Assembly: GCA_964538375.1 (NCBI GenBank)
Contig: CAZIFQ010000001.1
Coordinates: forward strand, 248,001-312,000
Source: JAUUZQ01 sp964538375
Lineage (GTDB): Bacteria > Bacteroidota > Bacteroidia > Bacteroidales > GCA-2748055
Length of the DNA stretch: 64,000 nucleotides
Direction of reading: 5' to 3'
Position 1 is the first letter of the stretch. Each line of letters begins with the position of its first letter. Positions 43,643 to 52,886 of the stretch are shown here, piece after piece. Under the pieces are notes generated by a model. It did no database searches. It worked only from the letters and a program-made list of their open reading frames with translations, and was not told the DNA's origin. The position numbers and the translations under genes are program-made.

Positions 43643-45517
43643 TTATCTACCCATATAAATTAATAAAACACTAACATCACTTGGTGAAACGCCTGAAATC
43701 CTTGATGCCTGTCCGATAGTTTCCGGCCTGGTCTTTACCAATTTTTGTCTTGCTTCAGTAGATATGCTTTTTAGTTTTTCATAGTCAAGCTTTGGATCAA
43801 GCTTAATCTTCTCCAGGCGTAATATTTTCTCAGCCATCAATTTCTCCCTCGAGATATATCCTTCATATTTAATCCTTACTTCTACAGATTCAATAATCTC
43901 CGCAACAACCCCCTTTGACAAATTTTCTGGTTCAAACTTTATTTCCATTGCGTTTAATAGACTTATAATATCTATTTGCGGCCTCTTAGCAATGCTGATA
44001 CATTTTGTTTTCTCCTTTATTCCAGATGTGCCCTGGCTCTTTAAAAAGTCATTAATCTGATCTGGCTTAACACTTGTTTTGCTAAGTAAATCTGTAAGCT
44101 CCCTCTCCCCCGTTCTTTTCCGTTCGAGTAAATCCATCCTTTCTTTACCGGCCAAACCAATATCATAACTTAATGGAGTAAGTCGCTCGTCGGCATTATC
44201 CTGCCGCAACAATATTCTGTATTCTGCTCTCGAGGTAAACATGCGATAAGGTTCATCCACACCTTTTGTGATCAGGTCGTCAATCAAAACCCCTATATAC
44301 GCCTGGTCTCTGCCCAGCACAAATTCTTTTTCACCGTTAATTTTTAAATGCGCATTAATCCCAGCCATCATACCTTGTGCGGCGGCCTCTTCATAGCCAG
44401 TTGTTCCATTTATTTGTCCTGCAAAAAACAAGTTGTTCAGCTTTCTTGTTTCAAGCGTGTGCTTCAATTGGGTTGGAGGATAATAATCGTATTCGATTGC
44501 ATATCCCGGCCTGAAGACTTTAACATTCTCCAGACCCTCTATTTCTTTAAGCGCTTTATATTGAACCTCCCAAGGCAATGAAGATGCGAATCCATTGATA
44601 TAATATTCTATGGTAGACAAACCTTCGGGCTCAAGGAATAGCTGGTGTTTATCCTTCTCTGAAAAAGTAACTATTTTATCTTCGATGCTTGGGCAGTATC
44701 TCGGACCGATTCCATCAATGGAACCATTAAATAGGGGGCTTTCCTCAAATCCTTTTTCAAGCTCGCCGTGAACCGACAAATTTGTGTAAGCAATGAAGCA
44801 GCTTTTATGATTCTCATATTCCAGTTCATAATCAAGGAAACTAAATTTTCGTCCCTCCTTGTCTCCCTCCTGTTCTGTAAGCTTTTCGAAATCGACACTT
44901 CTGCCATCTATCCTGGCTGGTGTTCCGGTTTTCATTCTACCCACTTCAAATTCATGTTCTGCCAGCTGCTCACTAATGCCAGATGAAGGTGGTTCACCAA
45001 TTCTGCCCCCTTCCATCTGAACTTTACCAACGTGAATCAATCCGTTAATGAATGTCCCCGCAGTAAGAATAACCGTTTTAGAATGGAATTTTATACCCAT
45101 AGTGGTATTCACTCCGCAAACAGCGCCTTCTTCGATAAGCAAGTTGCTTACTTTATCCTGCCAGAAATCAAGGTTTTCAATACCCTCCAACTCCTTTCTC
45201 CACTCTAAAGTAAAGATAGATCTATCGCATTGAGCTCTTGGACTCCACATAGCTGGTCCCTTAGAACGATTCAACAATCTAAATTGGATCATTGAGCGGT
45301 CCGATACAATTCCGGAATAGCCCCCCAGAGCGTCTATCTCCCTAACTATCTGACCTTTAGCTATGCCCCCCATGGCTGGATTACATGACATTTGCGCAAA
45401 TTTTGTCATGTCCATGGTAATTAGAAGTGTTTTACTTCCCAGGTTGGCGGCAGCAGCAGCGGCCTCACAGCCGGCGTGACCTGCACCAACAACAATTACA
45501 TCGTAAATATTCTCCAT
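43643..45517 (-). CDS. mnmG: tRNA uridine-5-carboxymethylaminomethyl modification enzyme MnmG
   Basis: A 624-residue FAD protein that works with MnmE to build the cmnm5 group at the wobble uridine of several tRNAs. The FAD-binding motif is VVGAGHAGCEAAAAAANLG near the N-terminus. Family patterns include CNPAMGGIAKGQIVREIDALGG, GTFINGLIHVG and RMKTGTPARID, and the C-terminal helical domain binds MnmE (KTRPETIGQASRISGVSP). Its ATG overlaps the ybeY stop by one base (TAATG), implying coupled translation. mnmG (gidA) is often close to the chromosome origin, which fits the parS sites at its 3' end. Confidence 0.97.
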   Translation of the reverse strand: MENIYDVIVVGAGHAGCEAAAAAANLGSKTLLITMDMTKFAQMSCNPAMGGIAKGQIVREIDALGGYSGIVSDRSMIQFRLLNRSKGPAMWSPRAQCDRSIFTLEWRKELEGIENLDFWQDKVSNLLIEEGAVCGVNTTMGIKFHSKTVILTAGTFINGLIHVGKVQMEGGRIGEPPSSGISEQLAEHEFEVGRMKTGTPARIDGRSVDFEKLTEQEGDKEGRKFSFLDYELEYENHKSCFIAYTNLSVHGELEKGFEESPLFNGSIDGIGPRYCPSIEDKIVTFSEKDKHQLFLEPEGLSTIEYYINGFASSLPWEVQYKALKEIEGLENVKVFRPGYAIEYDYYPPTQLKHTLETRKLNNLFFAGQINGTTGYEEAAAQGMMAGINAHLKINGEKEFVLGRDQAYIGVLIDDLITKGVDEPYRMFTSRAEYRILLRQDNADERLTPLSYDIGLAGKERMDLLERKRTGERELTDLLSKTSVKPDQINDFLKSQGTSGIKEKTKCISIAKRPQIDIISLLNAMEIKFEPENLSKGVVAEIIESVEVRIKYEGYISREKLMAEKILRLEKIKLDPKLDYEKLKSISTEARQKLVKTRPETIGQASRISGVSPSDVSVLLIYMGR

Positions 45518-45942
45518 TACTCCACCAATTTTAAAAGCTTCAAAGCTTTATCTTCCTCTTCCCTCATCTCTTTAATTTCTTCAGCAGAAGAGTCTTTAAA
45601 TCCTAACAGATGTAAAACACCATGAATAACAACTCTGTTCAATTCCTGTTCAAAAGAATTTTCATAGTTCTCGGCGTTCATACTTACCTGTTCTACGCTT
45701 ACAAAGATATCACCAGAAATGAGTATATCCTCATTGTATTCAAAAGTAATAACATCCGTATTGTAATGATGGTTTAAATATTGCTTATTAATGGAAAGTA
45801 AATAATTGTTAGAAGTGAAAATGATATTGATTGTTCCCATGGATTTACCATGCGATTCTACAACACTATTAATCCATTTCTTGAAGAGCCGGCGCCTGTT
45901 AAAAGAAAAGCGAATGCTTTCTGTATGAAAGAATGTGGGCAC
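45517..45942 (-). CDS. ybeY: Endoribonuclease / rRNA maturation factor YbeY
   Basis: A 141-residue metalloprotein involved in 16S rRNA 3' processing and ribosome quality control. The zinc motif is HGVLHLLGFKD: the first two histidines are present, but the third His of the HGxLHLxGYDH form is replaced (KD instead of DH), which I recall as usual in Bacteroidota. The N-terminal half carries the INIIFTSNNYLLSINKQYLNHHYNTD-like pattern of the family (only the region 35-60 is meant). It is 3 bp downstream of the RsbW-like gene and coupled to mnmG. Confidence 0.9.
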   Translation of the reverse strand: MPTFFHTESIRFSFNRRRLFKKWINSVVESHGKSMGTINIIFTSNNYLLSINKQYLNHHYNTDVITFEYNEDILISGDIFVSVEQVSMNAENYENSFEQELNRVVIHGVLHLLGFKDSSAEEIKEMREEEDKALKLLKLVE

Positions 45943-45945
45943 CTT

Positions 45946-46341
45946 TTACACTTTGAACTTGAGTTCAACAATCCTACCATGATCGGAAAAATTGATCTCA
46001 TCGGAAAGTCTTTCCATGAGGAAGATTCCTCTTCCATTGATCTTTTCCACGTTCTCCGGTGCTGTTGGGTCCGGAACAGATTTATAGTCAAATCCAAGAC
46101 CCTGGTCAGTGATGTTTACAAGCAATTCATTCTCCTCTTTTTCGAACCTAACTATCACTGTTTTATTCGGATCTGATTTATTACCGTGAACAATTGCATT
46201 GTTTGTGGCTTCCATGGTCGCTACTAAAACATTACCATAGGATTCATCACTTAAGTCCAGTTCAAATTGAAGCTCATCTATAAGCTTCTCAACTAATCTC
46301 AAGTTCTGAACATTCGACGAAATATGTAAATCCTTTCTCAT
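45946..46341 (-). CDS. RsbW-like anti-sigma-factor / serine kinase ATPase domain protein
   Basis: A 131-residue stand-alone GHKL ATPase (HATPase_c_2). The N box is EATNNAIVHGNK, the G1 box DQGLGFDY, and the G2 region GRGIFLMERLSDE. RsbW/SpoIIAB-type proteins bind a sigma factor or phosphorylate an anti-anti-sigma STAS partner. Neither partner gene is seen in this window, so the target is open. It sits in the run that leads to ybeY and mnmG. Confidence 0.85.
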   Translation of the reverse strand: MRKDLHISSNVQNLRLVEKLIDELQFELDLSDESYGNVLVATMEATNNAIVHGNKSDPNKTVIVRFEKEENELLVNITDQGLGFDYKSVPDPTAPENVEKINGRGIFLMERLSDEINFSDHGRIVELKFKV

Positions 46342-46393
46342 ATGGCTTTGACTCGCGCTAATTTATACGTAAACATATTAAAAAGGTTACGTT

Positions 46394-47578
46394 TTATTTG
46401 CTCAACCATAAAGCGGGGTTTAAAATCTCTTTTGATTTCCAAACCTGGAAGTGCAAAACAGCCATGTTTTCTTCCTGGTTTGTATAAATCGTGCCTATCT
46501 CCTGCTTAACACTGATTTTATCCCCTGCCTTGACTTTCAGGTCTACCAGATTCTGATAAACAGTAAGATATTCACCGTGCATAAGCAAAACCGTGTAATT
46601 AGCTCCCAGTATGGCTACAATCTTTGTGACCTCACCATCAAAAACAGCTCTTGCTTTTGTGTTTGGAGCGCTGCTGAGGTCAATTCCATTATTCTGAATT
46701 TTCACGCCTCTTAAAACCGGGTGATTAATCAATCCAAAATCTGCTGTAATAATTCCCCGGTCTACCGGCCATGGTAATTTACCTTTGTTCTGTGCAAAAT
46801 TTCTTCCTGCCAATTTTTGCTCAGGTGTAAGGGTATTAAATAAATTATTGCTGTTTCTCTTTTTTACTTCCTCTTCAATGACCTTACGAATTTCATCTTC
46901 CAGCTCCTTCCTTATGCGTTCCTTTTCAGCCAGCTTCTGCTTCAACTTCCTTTCATCCTGGGCGAGTGACCGTATCAGGTTGTTTCTTTGATTCCTTTCC
47001 CTGGCCAATGTACGGCTTTCGTTTTCTTTTTGTCCCAACAAAGAAACCTTCACTTCTCTAATTTCTTCCAGCTCAGCTTTCTTTACCTCGTAATTCCTGA
47101 TTAATAATTCCAGTTCGTTTATTTTCTTTTCCCTGTAAGCGGTTAAATAACGCATATACTTAACTCTTTGATAGAATTGATTAATACTCTCACTTGCCAG
47201 CAAATACATCAATTTATCATGGTCTGTGTGGCTTTTATAGATACTATATACTATAACAGCATACTCGTTCTTCCCTTTTTTGATTGAAGACGATATTTTA
47301 TTAATTTCAATCTCTATATCATCCATTTCATCCTCGATCTGATTAATTTCCGCGCTTATAGTGGTGATCAGAGATTCCCTTGATCTTATCCCCCTGTTCA
47401 AAATGGAAACCCGGTGAATAGAAGACTGTTTCTTTGCTTTTGTTTGCTCAAGCAGTTCCTTTGAGAGTTGTATCTCCTTAAGCGTTTCTTCTTTCTCTTT
47501 TTCCAACTCCTTTCTTGTCTGCGCCAGCAAGCTTGCGGAAAGAAAAATCAAAAACAATATGGAAAAAAACTGCTTCAT
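46394..47578 (-). CDS. EnvC-like murein hydrolase activator (coiled coil plus degenerate M23 domain)
   Basis: A 394-residue periplasmic protein. The signal peptide is MKQFFSILFLIFLSASLLAQ. A long coiled coil covers about 20-255 and a LytM/M23 domain about 275-394. In the M23 fold the zinc ligands are not all kept: the H-x3-D motif reads NNGIDL (His replaced by Asn), and the late H-x-H reads LHFQVW. It should therefore not cut peptidoglycan itself but activate amidases, as E. coli EnvC does in cell division. Its ATG overlaps the stop codon of the DUF4292 gene (TAATG). Confidence 0.9.
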   Translation of the reverse strand: MKQFFSILFLIFLSASLLAQTRKELEKEKEETLKEIQLSKELLEQTKAKKQSSIHRVSILNRGIRSRESLITTISAEINQIEDEMDDIEIEINKISSSIKKGKNEYAVIVYSIYKSHTDHDKLMYLLASESINQFYQRVKYMRYLTAYREKKINELELLIRNYEVKKAELEEIREVKVSLLGQKENESRTLARERNQRNNLIRSLAQDERKLKQKLAEKERIRKELEDEIRKVIEEEVKKRNSNNLFNTLTPEQKLAGRNFAQNKGKLPWPVDRGIITADFGLINHPVLRGVKIQNNGIDLSSAPNTKARAVFDGEVTKIVAILGANYTVLLMHGEYLTVYQNLVDLKVKAGDKISVKQEIGTIYTNQEENMAVLHFQVWKSKEILNPALWLSK

Positions 47579-48297
47579 TAATATTCTAATATCGTGTACT
47601 TGTTCTTATTGAAAGATAGATCTACAAAAATTTCCTTATTATAAGTTATTTCACCGCCAGCTGCCATAATTTCCACATTTTCAAAGATATAATTAGAGAA
47701 AACAGACAGGGAGTCTGAAGACGTAATTTCACCAACAATATATTCATTAGTTTTTGTGTGAAAAAATTCGAACTTGTTGATTTTCAAAGTGTTTAGATCA
47801 TATGTGATTTTCCTGGTAATGTCCTGAACAGAAAAATCTATTATCTCTCTCTGCGCTGTTCCGTTTATAGATCTTATTTCCTCGCAAGCCAGTTTCTTGT
47901 TCAGCAAATACTCCAGGTTCTCAAACTCCACAGGCGGCCTATATCCCAGCTTGCTTTCCCTGTAAATATAAACCAGCTTATCTATGCGGTTAATAAATAC
48001 GGTGCTGTCTGCCGTGATGGCAACCCTTACGATTTCAAATCCTGTGTTTGCTGCGCTTATAAAAATTACAGAATCAGGAAGATAATAGAGCGAAACTTTT
48101 GCATCATAGATTTCTCCATCCATAATAACTCTCGCTTTAATCTTATTCATATAAAGCGACTGGTATGGTTCCATGTTCAAACACAAGGAATCTACACCGG
48201 GTATTTCGGTATCATCCGTGAGTTGGGTAAGCTTCCTTGAAGTGAAACAGCTACTTACAAGCAAGCTTAATAAGATAATATAGTATTTACTTTTCAT
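47578..48297 (-). CDS. DUF4292-family lipoprotein
   Basis: I choose the ATG at 48297 (MKSKYYIILLSLLVSSCFTS) because it gives a proper lipobox, VSSC, with Cys17; the ATG at 48309 would add four residues. The mature part of about 220 residues is beta-rich. It resembles DUF4292 proteins, a Bacteroidota family with a LolA/LolB-like fold, by its layout and its position between a TPR gene and an EnvC-like gene. It overlaps the end of the TPR gene by 11 bp and the start of envC by 1 bp, so the three are made together. Likely envelope function, otherwise unknown. Confidence 0.75.
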   Translation of the reverse strand: MKSKYYIILLSLLVSSCFTSRKLTQLTDDTEIPGVDSLCLNMEPYQSLYMNKIKARVIMDGEIYDAKVSLYYLPDSVIFISAANTGFEIVRVAITADSTVFINRIDKLVYIYRESKLGYRPPVEFENLEYLLNKKLACEEIRSINGTAQREIIDFSVQDITRKITYDLNTLKINKFEFFHTKTNEYIVGEITSSDSLSVFSNYIFENVEIMAAGGEITYNKEIFVDLSFNKNKYTILEY

Positions 48298-49984
48298 TGC
48301 CCGGACCAAGTTTTTCCAGCTTTTTTGTTAGTTTTTCTTTATCCCCTCCTAAAATAATCGCTTTCTCATAAAATGAGCGTGCAATATGATAGCTTTCAAG
48401 TTTCATATGAATCTCTGCTGCATGTTCATTCACATCCGGATCATTTAGTCCGCCTTTTTGCAGTGCCTTATTTATGTAAAGTTCCGCCTCCTTATACTCT
48501 CCCACCTTAAACAACACCCAGGCGTAGGTGTCAAGAAAAGTGCCATTTTCCGGATTCTCTAAAATTGTTCGGTAACTCATCGCCCTTGCCTCATCTAAAG
48601 ACTCTCCCCTTGTTGCCAGGTAATAACTAAAATTATTCAACACCAAAGAATTATCCGGCTCTTGCTCAATAAGAATTCTGAACAACTTGTCTGATTCTTC
48701 ATACAACTCAAGTTTATGATATACCTCCGCCATAATTTGTTGAGTTTGTAAAACAAGTTCTCTATTAGAATGTTTTGTAATAACCTCATTACTAAACGTT
48801 TCTATCACTTCTTCGAACAGTTTGTTTTCGTATTCTGCAATACCCTTGAAATATACCACTTCCGAGCTGTCAGGAAAAATTTTATACGCTTCATTCGCCA
48901 GGAGCAATAATTCCTCGTTTTCTGAAAGAGCGTTGGCGAGCAGTATACCTTGTCTCCACAATTCATAGTCTTTTACGTTCATAGTCAGTAAGGGCCTTAA
49001 TAAAGCAAAAGCATCTGGATATTTCCTTTGTTGAATATAAAAATCTACAGCATATAACTTGACATCCTTTTCGTCCGGATACTTTTTTATCAAGGTCTGA
49101 ATCAGCTCATTCAGTTGTATAGAATGATTCCCTAAAAAATACTGATCCGTTAAATAATAACTCAGGATCGACATTTTCCTGTCGAATTCAATATAATCAC
49201 TCTCAAAGGATTTTTTCAGGTAATAAAGACTCTTGTTGTGCTCCTTTTTTACCCTGTAATAATCTGTAAGGTTAGTTAATGCATAAATATTTGTGCTATC
49301 CAATTCCAATACTTTTGTGTAATATTTGCTAGCCAGATCATTTTGCTTGTCTTTTAATGCCAGCTCAGCGGCCACAACTAAAAACTGTAGTGACTCTGGA
49401 AAGAACTCAATCAATTTCTCTATTTCTTTCCTGGCAGCGCTAAATTTCTCCTCTGATTCAAAAATATTCGCTTTTAGAAGGACTACTTTATCTGAAACAC
49501 CGTACTTTTTCTCCAGCCGGTTCAGGCTTCTGATTGCCTTCCTGCTCTTCCCTCCAAGAAAATATATGTTTGCCTTTTTAAAACTATATTCTATTTCATT
49601 GTCATCTGTAATGATTGTCTTTTCAACTAATTGTTCTGCCTCATTGAATTTCTCCTCCATAAGCAAAACATCGATATAGCCATTTACGTACCATTCATTA
49701 GAATTGTCAAGTTGATAGGCCCGCCTGAAATTTTTCTCTGCCAGCTGAGGCTGGTTGGCAATCATGTACAGGGTGCCCAATTCATAATAAGCAATGGCAA
49801 CGGAATCTTTTGCTTCAATAACCATTTTATAAAGCTCTATAGCACCCGGAATATTACCAAGATTTTTTTGCTTTACCGCCTCTATAAGTGCATATTGGTA
49901 ATCGCTACTTCCCTCCTGCGCCCATCCTTTCCCATGTACGATAAATAGCAGAATAACAGTTATATATATAAAACTCTTTCTCAT
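48287..49984 (-). CDS. Secreted tetratricopeptide-repeat protein
   Basis: A 565-residue protein with signal peptide MRKSFIYITVILLFIVHGKGWAQ. TPR helices run through almost all of the mature chain, for example AYYELGTLYMIANQPQLAEKN near the start, NNFSYYLATRGESLDEARAM and FLDTYAWVLFKVGEYKEAEL near the end. Such scaffolds bind partner proteins in the periplasm. The set flippase-dut-TPR-DUF4292-EnvC is a conserved order in Bacteroidota as far as I recall, which points to envelope assembly. Confidence 0.85.
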   Translation of the reverse strand: MRKSFIYITVILLFIVHGKGWAQEGSSDYQYALIEAVKQKNLGNIPGAIELYKMVIEAKDSVAIAYYELGTLYMIANQPQLAEKNFRRAYQLDNSNEWYVNGYIDVLLMEEKFNEAEQLVEKTIITDDNEIEYSFKKANIYFLGGKSRKAIRSLNRLEKKYGVSDKVVLLKANIFESEEKFSAARKEIEKLIEFFPESLQFLVVAAELALKDKQNDLASKYYTKVLELDSTNIYALTNLTDYYRVKKEHNKSLYYLKKSFESDYIEFDRKMSILSYYLTDQYFLGNHSIQLNELIQTLIKKYPDEKDVKLYAVDFYIQQRKYPDAFALLRPLLTMNVKDYELWRQGILLANALSENEELLLLANEAYKIFPDSSEVVYFKGIAEYENKLFEEVIETFSNEVITKHSNRELVLQTQQIMAEVYHKLELYEESDKLFRILIEQEPDNSLVLNNFSYYLATRGESLDEARAMSYRTILENPENGTFLDTYAWVLFKVGEYKEAELYINKALQKGGLNDPDVNEHAAEIHMKLESYHIARSFYEKAIILGGDKEKLTKKLEKLGPGNEK

Positions 49985-50013
49985 CAGTGTTTGTTAGATA
50001 ATAAAACAATTAC

Positions 50014-50448
50014 TTATTTTTTCCCTGTGTGCCCAAATCCGCCAGCTCCCCGGTCTGTCTCTTCCAAACTTTCAACTTGTTGCCATTCAGCTGTTTCGTG
50101 CTTGTTTACTACCATTTGACAAATTCTTTCCCCGTGTTCTATTGTTACTTCTTCAGATGAAAGATTTACAACAATCACTCCAATTTCTCCACGGTAATCG
50201 GCATCGATTGTTCCCGGAGTATTCAATACTGATAAACCCTGTTTTAGGGCCAGTCCGCTCCTGGGTCTGATTTGAGCTTCATAACCAACTGGTAATTCGA
50301 TAAATAATCCTGTTGGAACCAGTTTTCTCTCAAGAGGTTTTAATGTTATGCTCTCTTCCAGGTTAGCTCGTACATCCATTCCGGCAGAATGTGCGGTTGA
50401 GTATGATGGAAGAACATTCATGGATTTGTTTACAATCTTTACTTTCAT
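50014..50448 (-). CDS. dut: dUTP diphosphatase (dUTPase)
   Basis: A 144-residue trimeric enzyme that hydrolyses dUTP to dUMP and keeps uracil out of DNA. All five motifs are present: AGMDVRA (I), PRSGLALKQG (II), GTIDADYRGEIGV (III, with catalytic Asp), HGERICQMV (IV) and RGAGGFGHTG (V). It follows the flippase gene by 23 bp and precedes the TPR gene by 29 bp. Confidence 0.97.
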   Translation of the reverse strand: MKVKIVNKSMNVLPSYSTAHSAGMDVRANLEESITLKPLERKLVPTGLFIELPVGYEAQIRPRSGLALKQGLSVLNTPGTIDADYRGEIGVIVVNLSSEEVTIEHGERICQMVVNKHETAEWQQVESLEETDRGAGGFGHTGKK

Positions 50449-50471
50449 TGCTTAATCTTCTGTTTTTGATA

Positions 50472-51962
50472 TTACTTATTTGCTTTTACCGGTTTGTATT
50501 TCATGAAAGTTCCAATCTCTCCCTTATAGAAAATAAAACAAGCAGCAATGACCATTATAGGTTTAACATAATTTACAAACGATAGTTCTTTCACGCTTAA
50601 TATGTGATCAATGTAAAAGAAAGCTACAATAATAGCAAAATAGAACAAGATGCGCTTAAAATCATAAGGTATTCTATAGTGTTTTCTCGACCATAAATAT
50701 GATAATATTACCATCACTGAATAGCAAATAAGGTGTCCCCAGGCAGAGGCGTAATAGCCAAACCTTGGCACAAACAATACATTGATAACTATTGTAATCA
50801 AGGCGCCAATGATAACCAGTCGGGCACCGATCAATGTTTTATTTGTCAGTTTATACCAGGCCGATAAATTAAAAAACGCTCCCATGATAAGTACTGCCAT
50901 GAGTATCACGGGTACTATCCCGATCCCTTCCCTGAAATCGGGACCTATAAAAAGTTTAAAATAATCGATATACAAAGTAACCACCAGGAATATCAGCAAT
51001 CCCGCAATTAAGAAAAATTTCATCACATCGGCATAGAGTTCCTTTGCGTTTTTCTCATTGGAATTGGCGAAAAAGAAGGGCTCTGCTGCGTACCTGAACA
51101 TTTGAACATAGAGAGACATCAATACTGCAATCTTAAAGTTTGCACCGTATATTCCAAGCTGAGCCATTGGGTTTTCATTTGGATCAAGCAGGTGTTTCAA
51201 CAGTACCCTGTCAAGTGCCTCATTTACAGCACCGGCCAGTCCGGCGATTAGCAGTGGATAGGAATATTTTAGCACTTTTTTCAGTAACTGCATATCCAAT
51301 GACCCTTTGAAAACTGCAAAGATTTCACCTGAAAGTAGTAGTAGTTTTACAAATGAAGCAACCAGGTTTGCCACCAGCACATAGCCCACACCAAGCTGGT
51401 CGTTATAGATTTTTGCAATCCACGGAGAATGCTCAACGTGTTTTGGCGCGTAACTAAGAAAAAATAATATAAGTCCTACATTTACAACTACTTCTACAAT
51501 TCTAATAAGAGAATATTTAAGCGGTTTATTATATAGTCGAATGCGGGCAAAAGGAATGGCAGTGAAAGCATCTAACGCAACAATCATTGCTAGCCAAAGT
51601 ATATATTTTGGATATTGCTCATAGTCCATGCCAGTGGAGATGGGTTTTAAAAACAATATTACCAGGATAGCGAAAATCAACGAGCTTGTGAATACCGAAG
51701 TAAGAACGCTGGTATAAACTTTCTCCTTTTCCTTGCTGTTACTGGCAAATCTGAAAAATCCCGTTTCCATTCCATATGTCAATACAACCAGCAGAAAAAC
51801 CACATAAGCGTACAACTCTGTTATTACACCATACTCTTCCGGTGGAAGAACACGTGTATAAAATGGAGTCAGAACTATGAAATTCAGAAATCGGGGAAGA
51901 ACGACACCCATTCCATATACCGCGGTTTGACCGAATAATTGCTTAATTGGATTCGCTGCCAT
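50472..51962 (-). CDS. Polysaccharide flippase (Wzx/MATE-like, MviN/MOP superfamily)
   Basis: A 496-residue membrane protein with about 14 helices, starting MAANPIKQLFGQTAVYGMGVVLPRFLNFIVLTPFYTRVL-like (residues 5-40), the usual amphipathic start and first helix of polysaccharide-biosynthesis MOP proteins. It should move lipid-linked sugars across the inner membrane. No glycosyltransferase cluster is adjacent; its place at the head of the dut-TPR-DUF4292-EnvC run suggests a housekeeping envelope substrate rather than O-antigen (inference). Confidence 0.85.
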   Translation of the reverse strand: MAANPIKQLFGQTAVYGMGVVLPRFLNFIVLTPFYTRVLPPEEYGVITELYAYVVFLLVVLTYGMETGFFRFASNSKEKEKVYTSVLTSVFTSSLIFAILVILFLKPISTGMDYEQYPKYILWLAMIVALDAFTAIPFARIRLYNKPLKYSLIRIVEVVVNVGLILFFLSYAPKHVEHSPWIAKIYNDQLGVGYVLVANLVASFVKLLLLSGEIFAVFKGSLDMQLLKKVLKYSYPLLIAGLAGAVNEALDRVLLKHLLDPNENPMAQLGIYGANFKIAVLMSLYVQMFRYAAEPFFFANSNEKNAKELYADVMKFFLIAGLLIFLVVTLYIDYFKLFIGPDFREGIGIVPVILMAVLIMGAFFNLSAWYKLTNKTLIGARLVIIGALITIVINVLFVPRFGYYASAWGHLICYSVMVILSYLWSRKHYRIPYDFKRILFYFAIIVAFFYIDHILSVKELSFVNYVKPIMVIAACFIFYKGEIGTFMKYKPVKANK

Positions 51963-52080
51963 CTATTGATAATTCATTCTTTGAGACAATCACGTAAAAG
52001 TAAGCATAATTCGAGGGAGATAAATGGTGTTTTTTTCACAATTAGAAAGGGGGGTGTTTATAGGGGTAGAGTGGTTTATT

Positions 52081-52127
52081 GGGGTATGGAAATGGGGAAA
52101 TGGGGTATGGAAATGGGGAAATGGGAA
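52081..52127 (+). repeat. Tandem 21-bp repeat, two full copies plus a partial
   Basis: The unit GGGGTATGGAAATGGGGAAAT occurs twice back to back and then partly again (GGG). The G-rich strand reads in the same sense as the cyclophilin gene. It produces a repetitive, non-family N-terminal extension in the open frame that begins at 52024. Confidence 0.85.
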
Positions 52128-52145
52128 GAATACCGAGATATTTTA

Positions 52146-52153
52146 TAATTTTG
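52146..52153 (+). promoter_or_regulatory. Candidate -7 box TAATTTTG for the cyclophilin gene
   Basis: Match to TAnnTTTG 11 nt before the ATG at 52165 and 20 nt before the ATG at 52174. If real, the later start is favoured. Confidence 0.35.
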
Positions 52154-52164
52154 AAATATTAAAA

Positions 52165-52842
52165 ATGAAGCAAATGAAAAAACTTACCCTATTATTTTCA
52201 CTGTCTCTAATGATCGCACTAACAGCTAATGCGCAGGAAGGTCAAACTCCCCCGGGTAAAACAATAACCATAGCAACCACAATGGGAAATATTCGTGTTC
52301 TATTGTACGATGAAACCCCGAAGCACCAGGAGAATATGTTAAAACTCATTGATGAAGGATACTACAATGGTCAAATGTTTCACAGGGTAATAGAAAATTT
52401 TATGATCCAGGGTGGAGATCCCCATAGTGTTAATGCTCAAAGAGGACAACGTTTAGGAACAGGTGGACCGGGATATACCATTGAGGCAGAATTTTCACCT
52501 ACACTTTTTCACAAAAAGGGTGCGTTATCTGCTGCCAGGCAGGGAGATAATGTAAATCCTGAACAACGTTCCTCGGGATCGCAATTTTATATTGTTAAAG
52601 GACAAGTGTTTACAATTGAACAATTGAACGGTATGGTAAAATCGGGCAGGTGTGCCCCGCTAACTACTACTCAAATAAATGCCTATACAACTATTGGTGG
52701 AACACCGCACCTTGATGGGGCTTATACTGTATTTGGAGAAGTTATTGAGGGTTTAGAAATTGTAGATCAAATTACTTTTGAGCCGACGGATTCTTATGAC
52801 AGGCCTCTTCAAAACATAACTTATACCATTACAATCGACTAG
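52165..52842 (+). CDS. Secreted peptidyl-prolyl cis-trans isomerase, cyclophilin type
   Basis: About 225 residues. The start at 52165 (MKQMKKLTLLFSLSLMIALTANAQ) or 52174 gives a signal peptide cut after NAQ; the open frame reaches back to 52024 but only through a G-rich tandem repeat. The cyclophilin core shows FHRVIENFMIQGGDP, GTGGPGYTIEAEF, GALSAARQGDNVNPEQRSSGSQFYI and VFGEVIEGLEIVDQI. The active-site Arg and the FMIQGGD motif are kept. An insertion of about 30 residues (VKGQVFTIEQLNGMVKSGRC) before the last strand is common in Bacteroidota homologues. Likely periplasmic folding helper. Confidence 0.92.
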   Translation: MKQMKKLTLLFSLSLMIALTANAQEGQTPPGKTITIATTMGNIRVLLYDETPKHQENMLKLIDEGYYNGQMFHRVIENFMIQGGDPHSVNAQRGQRLGTGGPGYTIEAEFSPTLFHKKGALSAARQGDNVNPEQRSSGSQFYIVKGQVFTIEQLNGMVKSGRCAPLTTTQINAYTTIGGTPHLDGAYTVFGEVIEGLEIVDQITFEPTDSYDRPLQNITYTITID

Positions 52843-52886
52843 TAATCTGCTAATTTTATTAATTTTACAGCTTCAAAAATAAAAGT

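Noticed and set aside
52024..52164. N-terminal extension of the cyclophilin
   Set aside because: It is encoded by the 21-bp tandem repeat and precedes a proper signal peptide that begins at 52165 or 52174.
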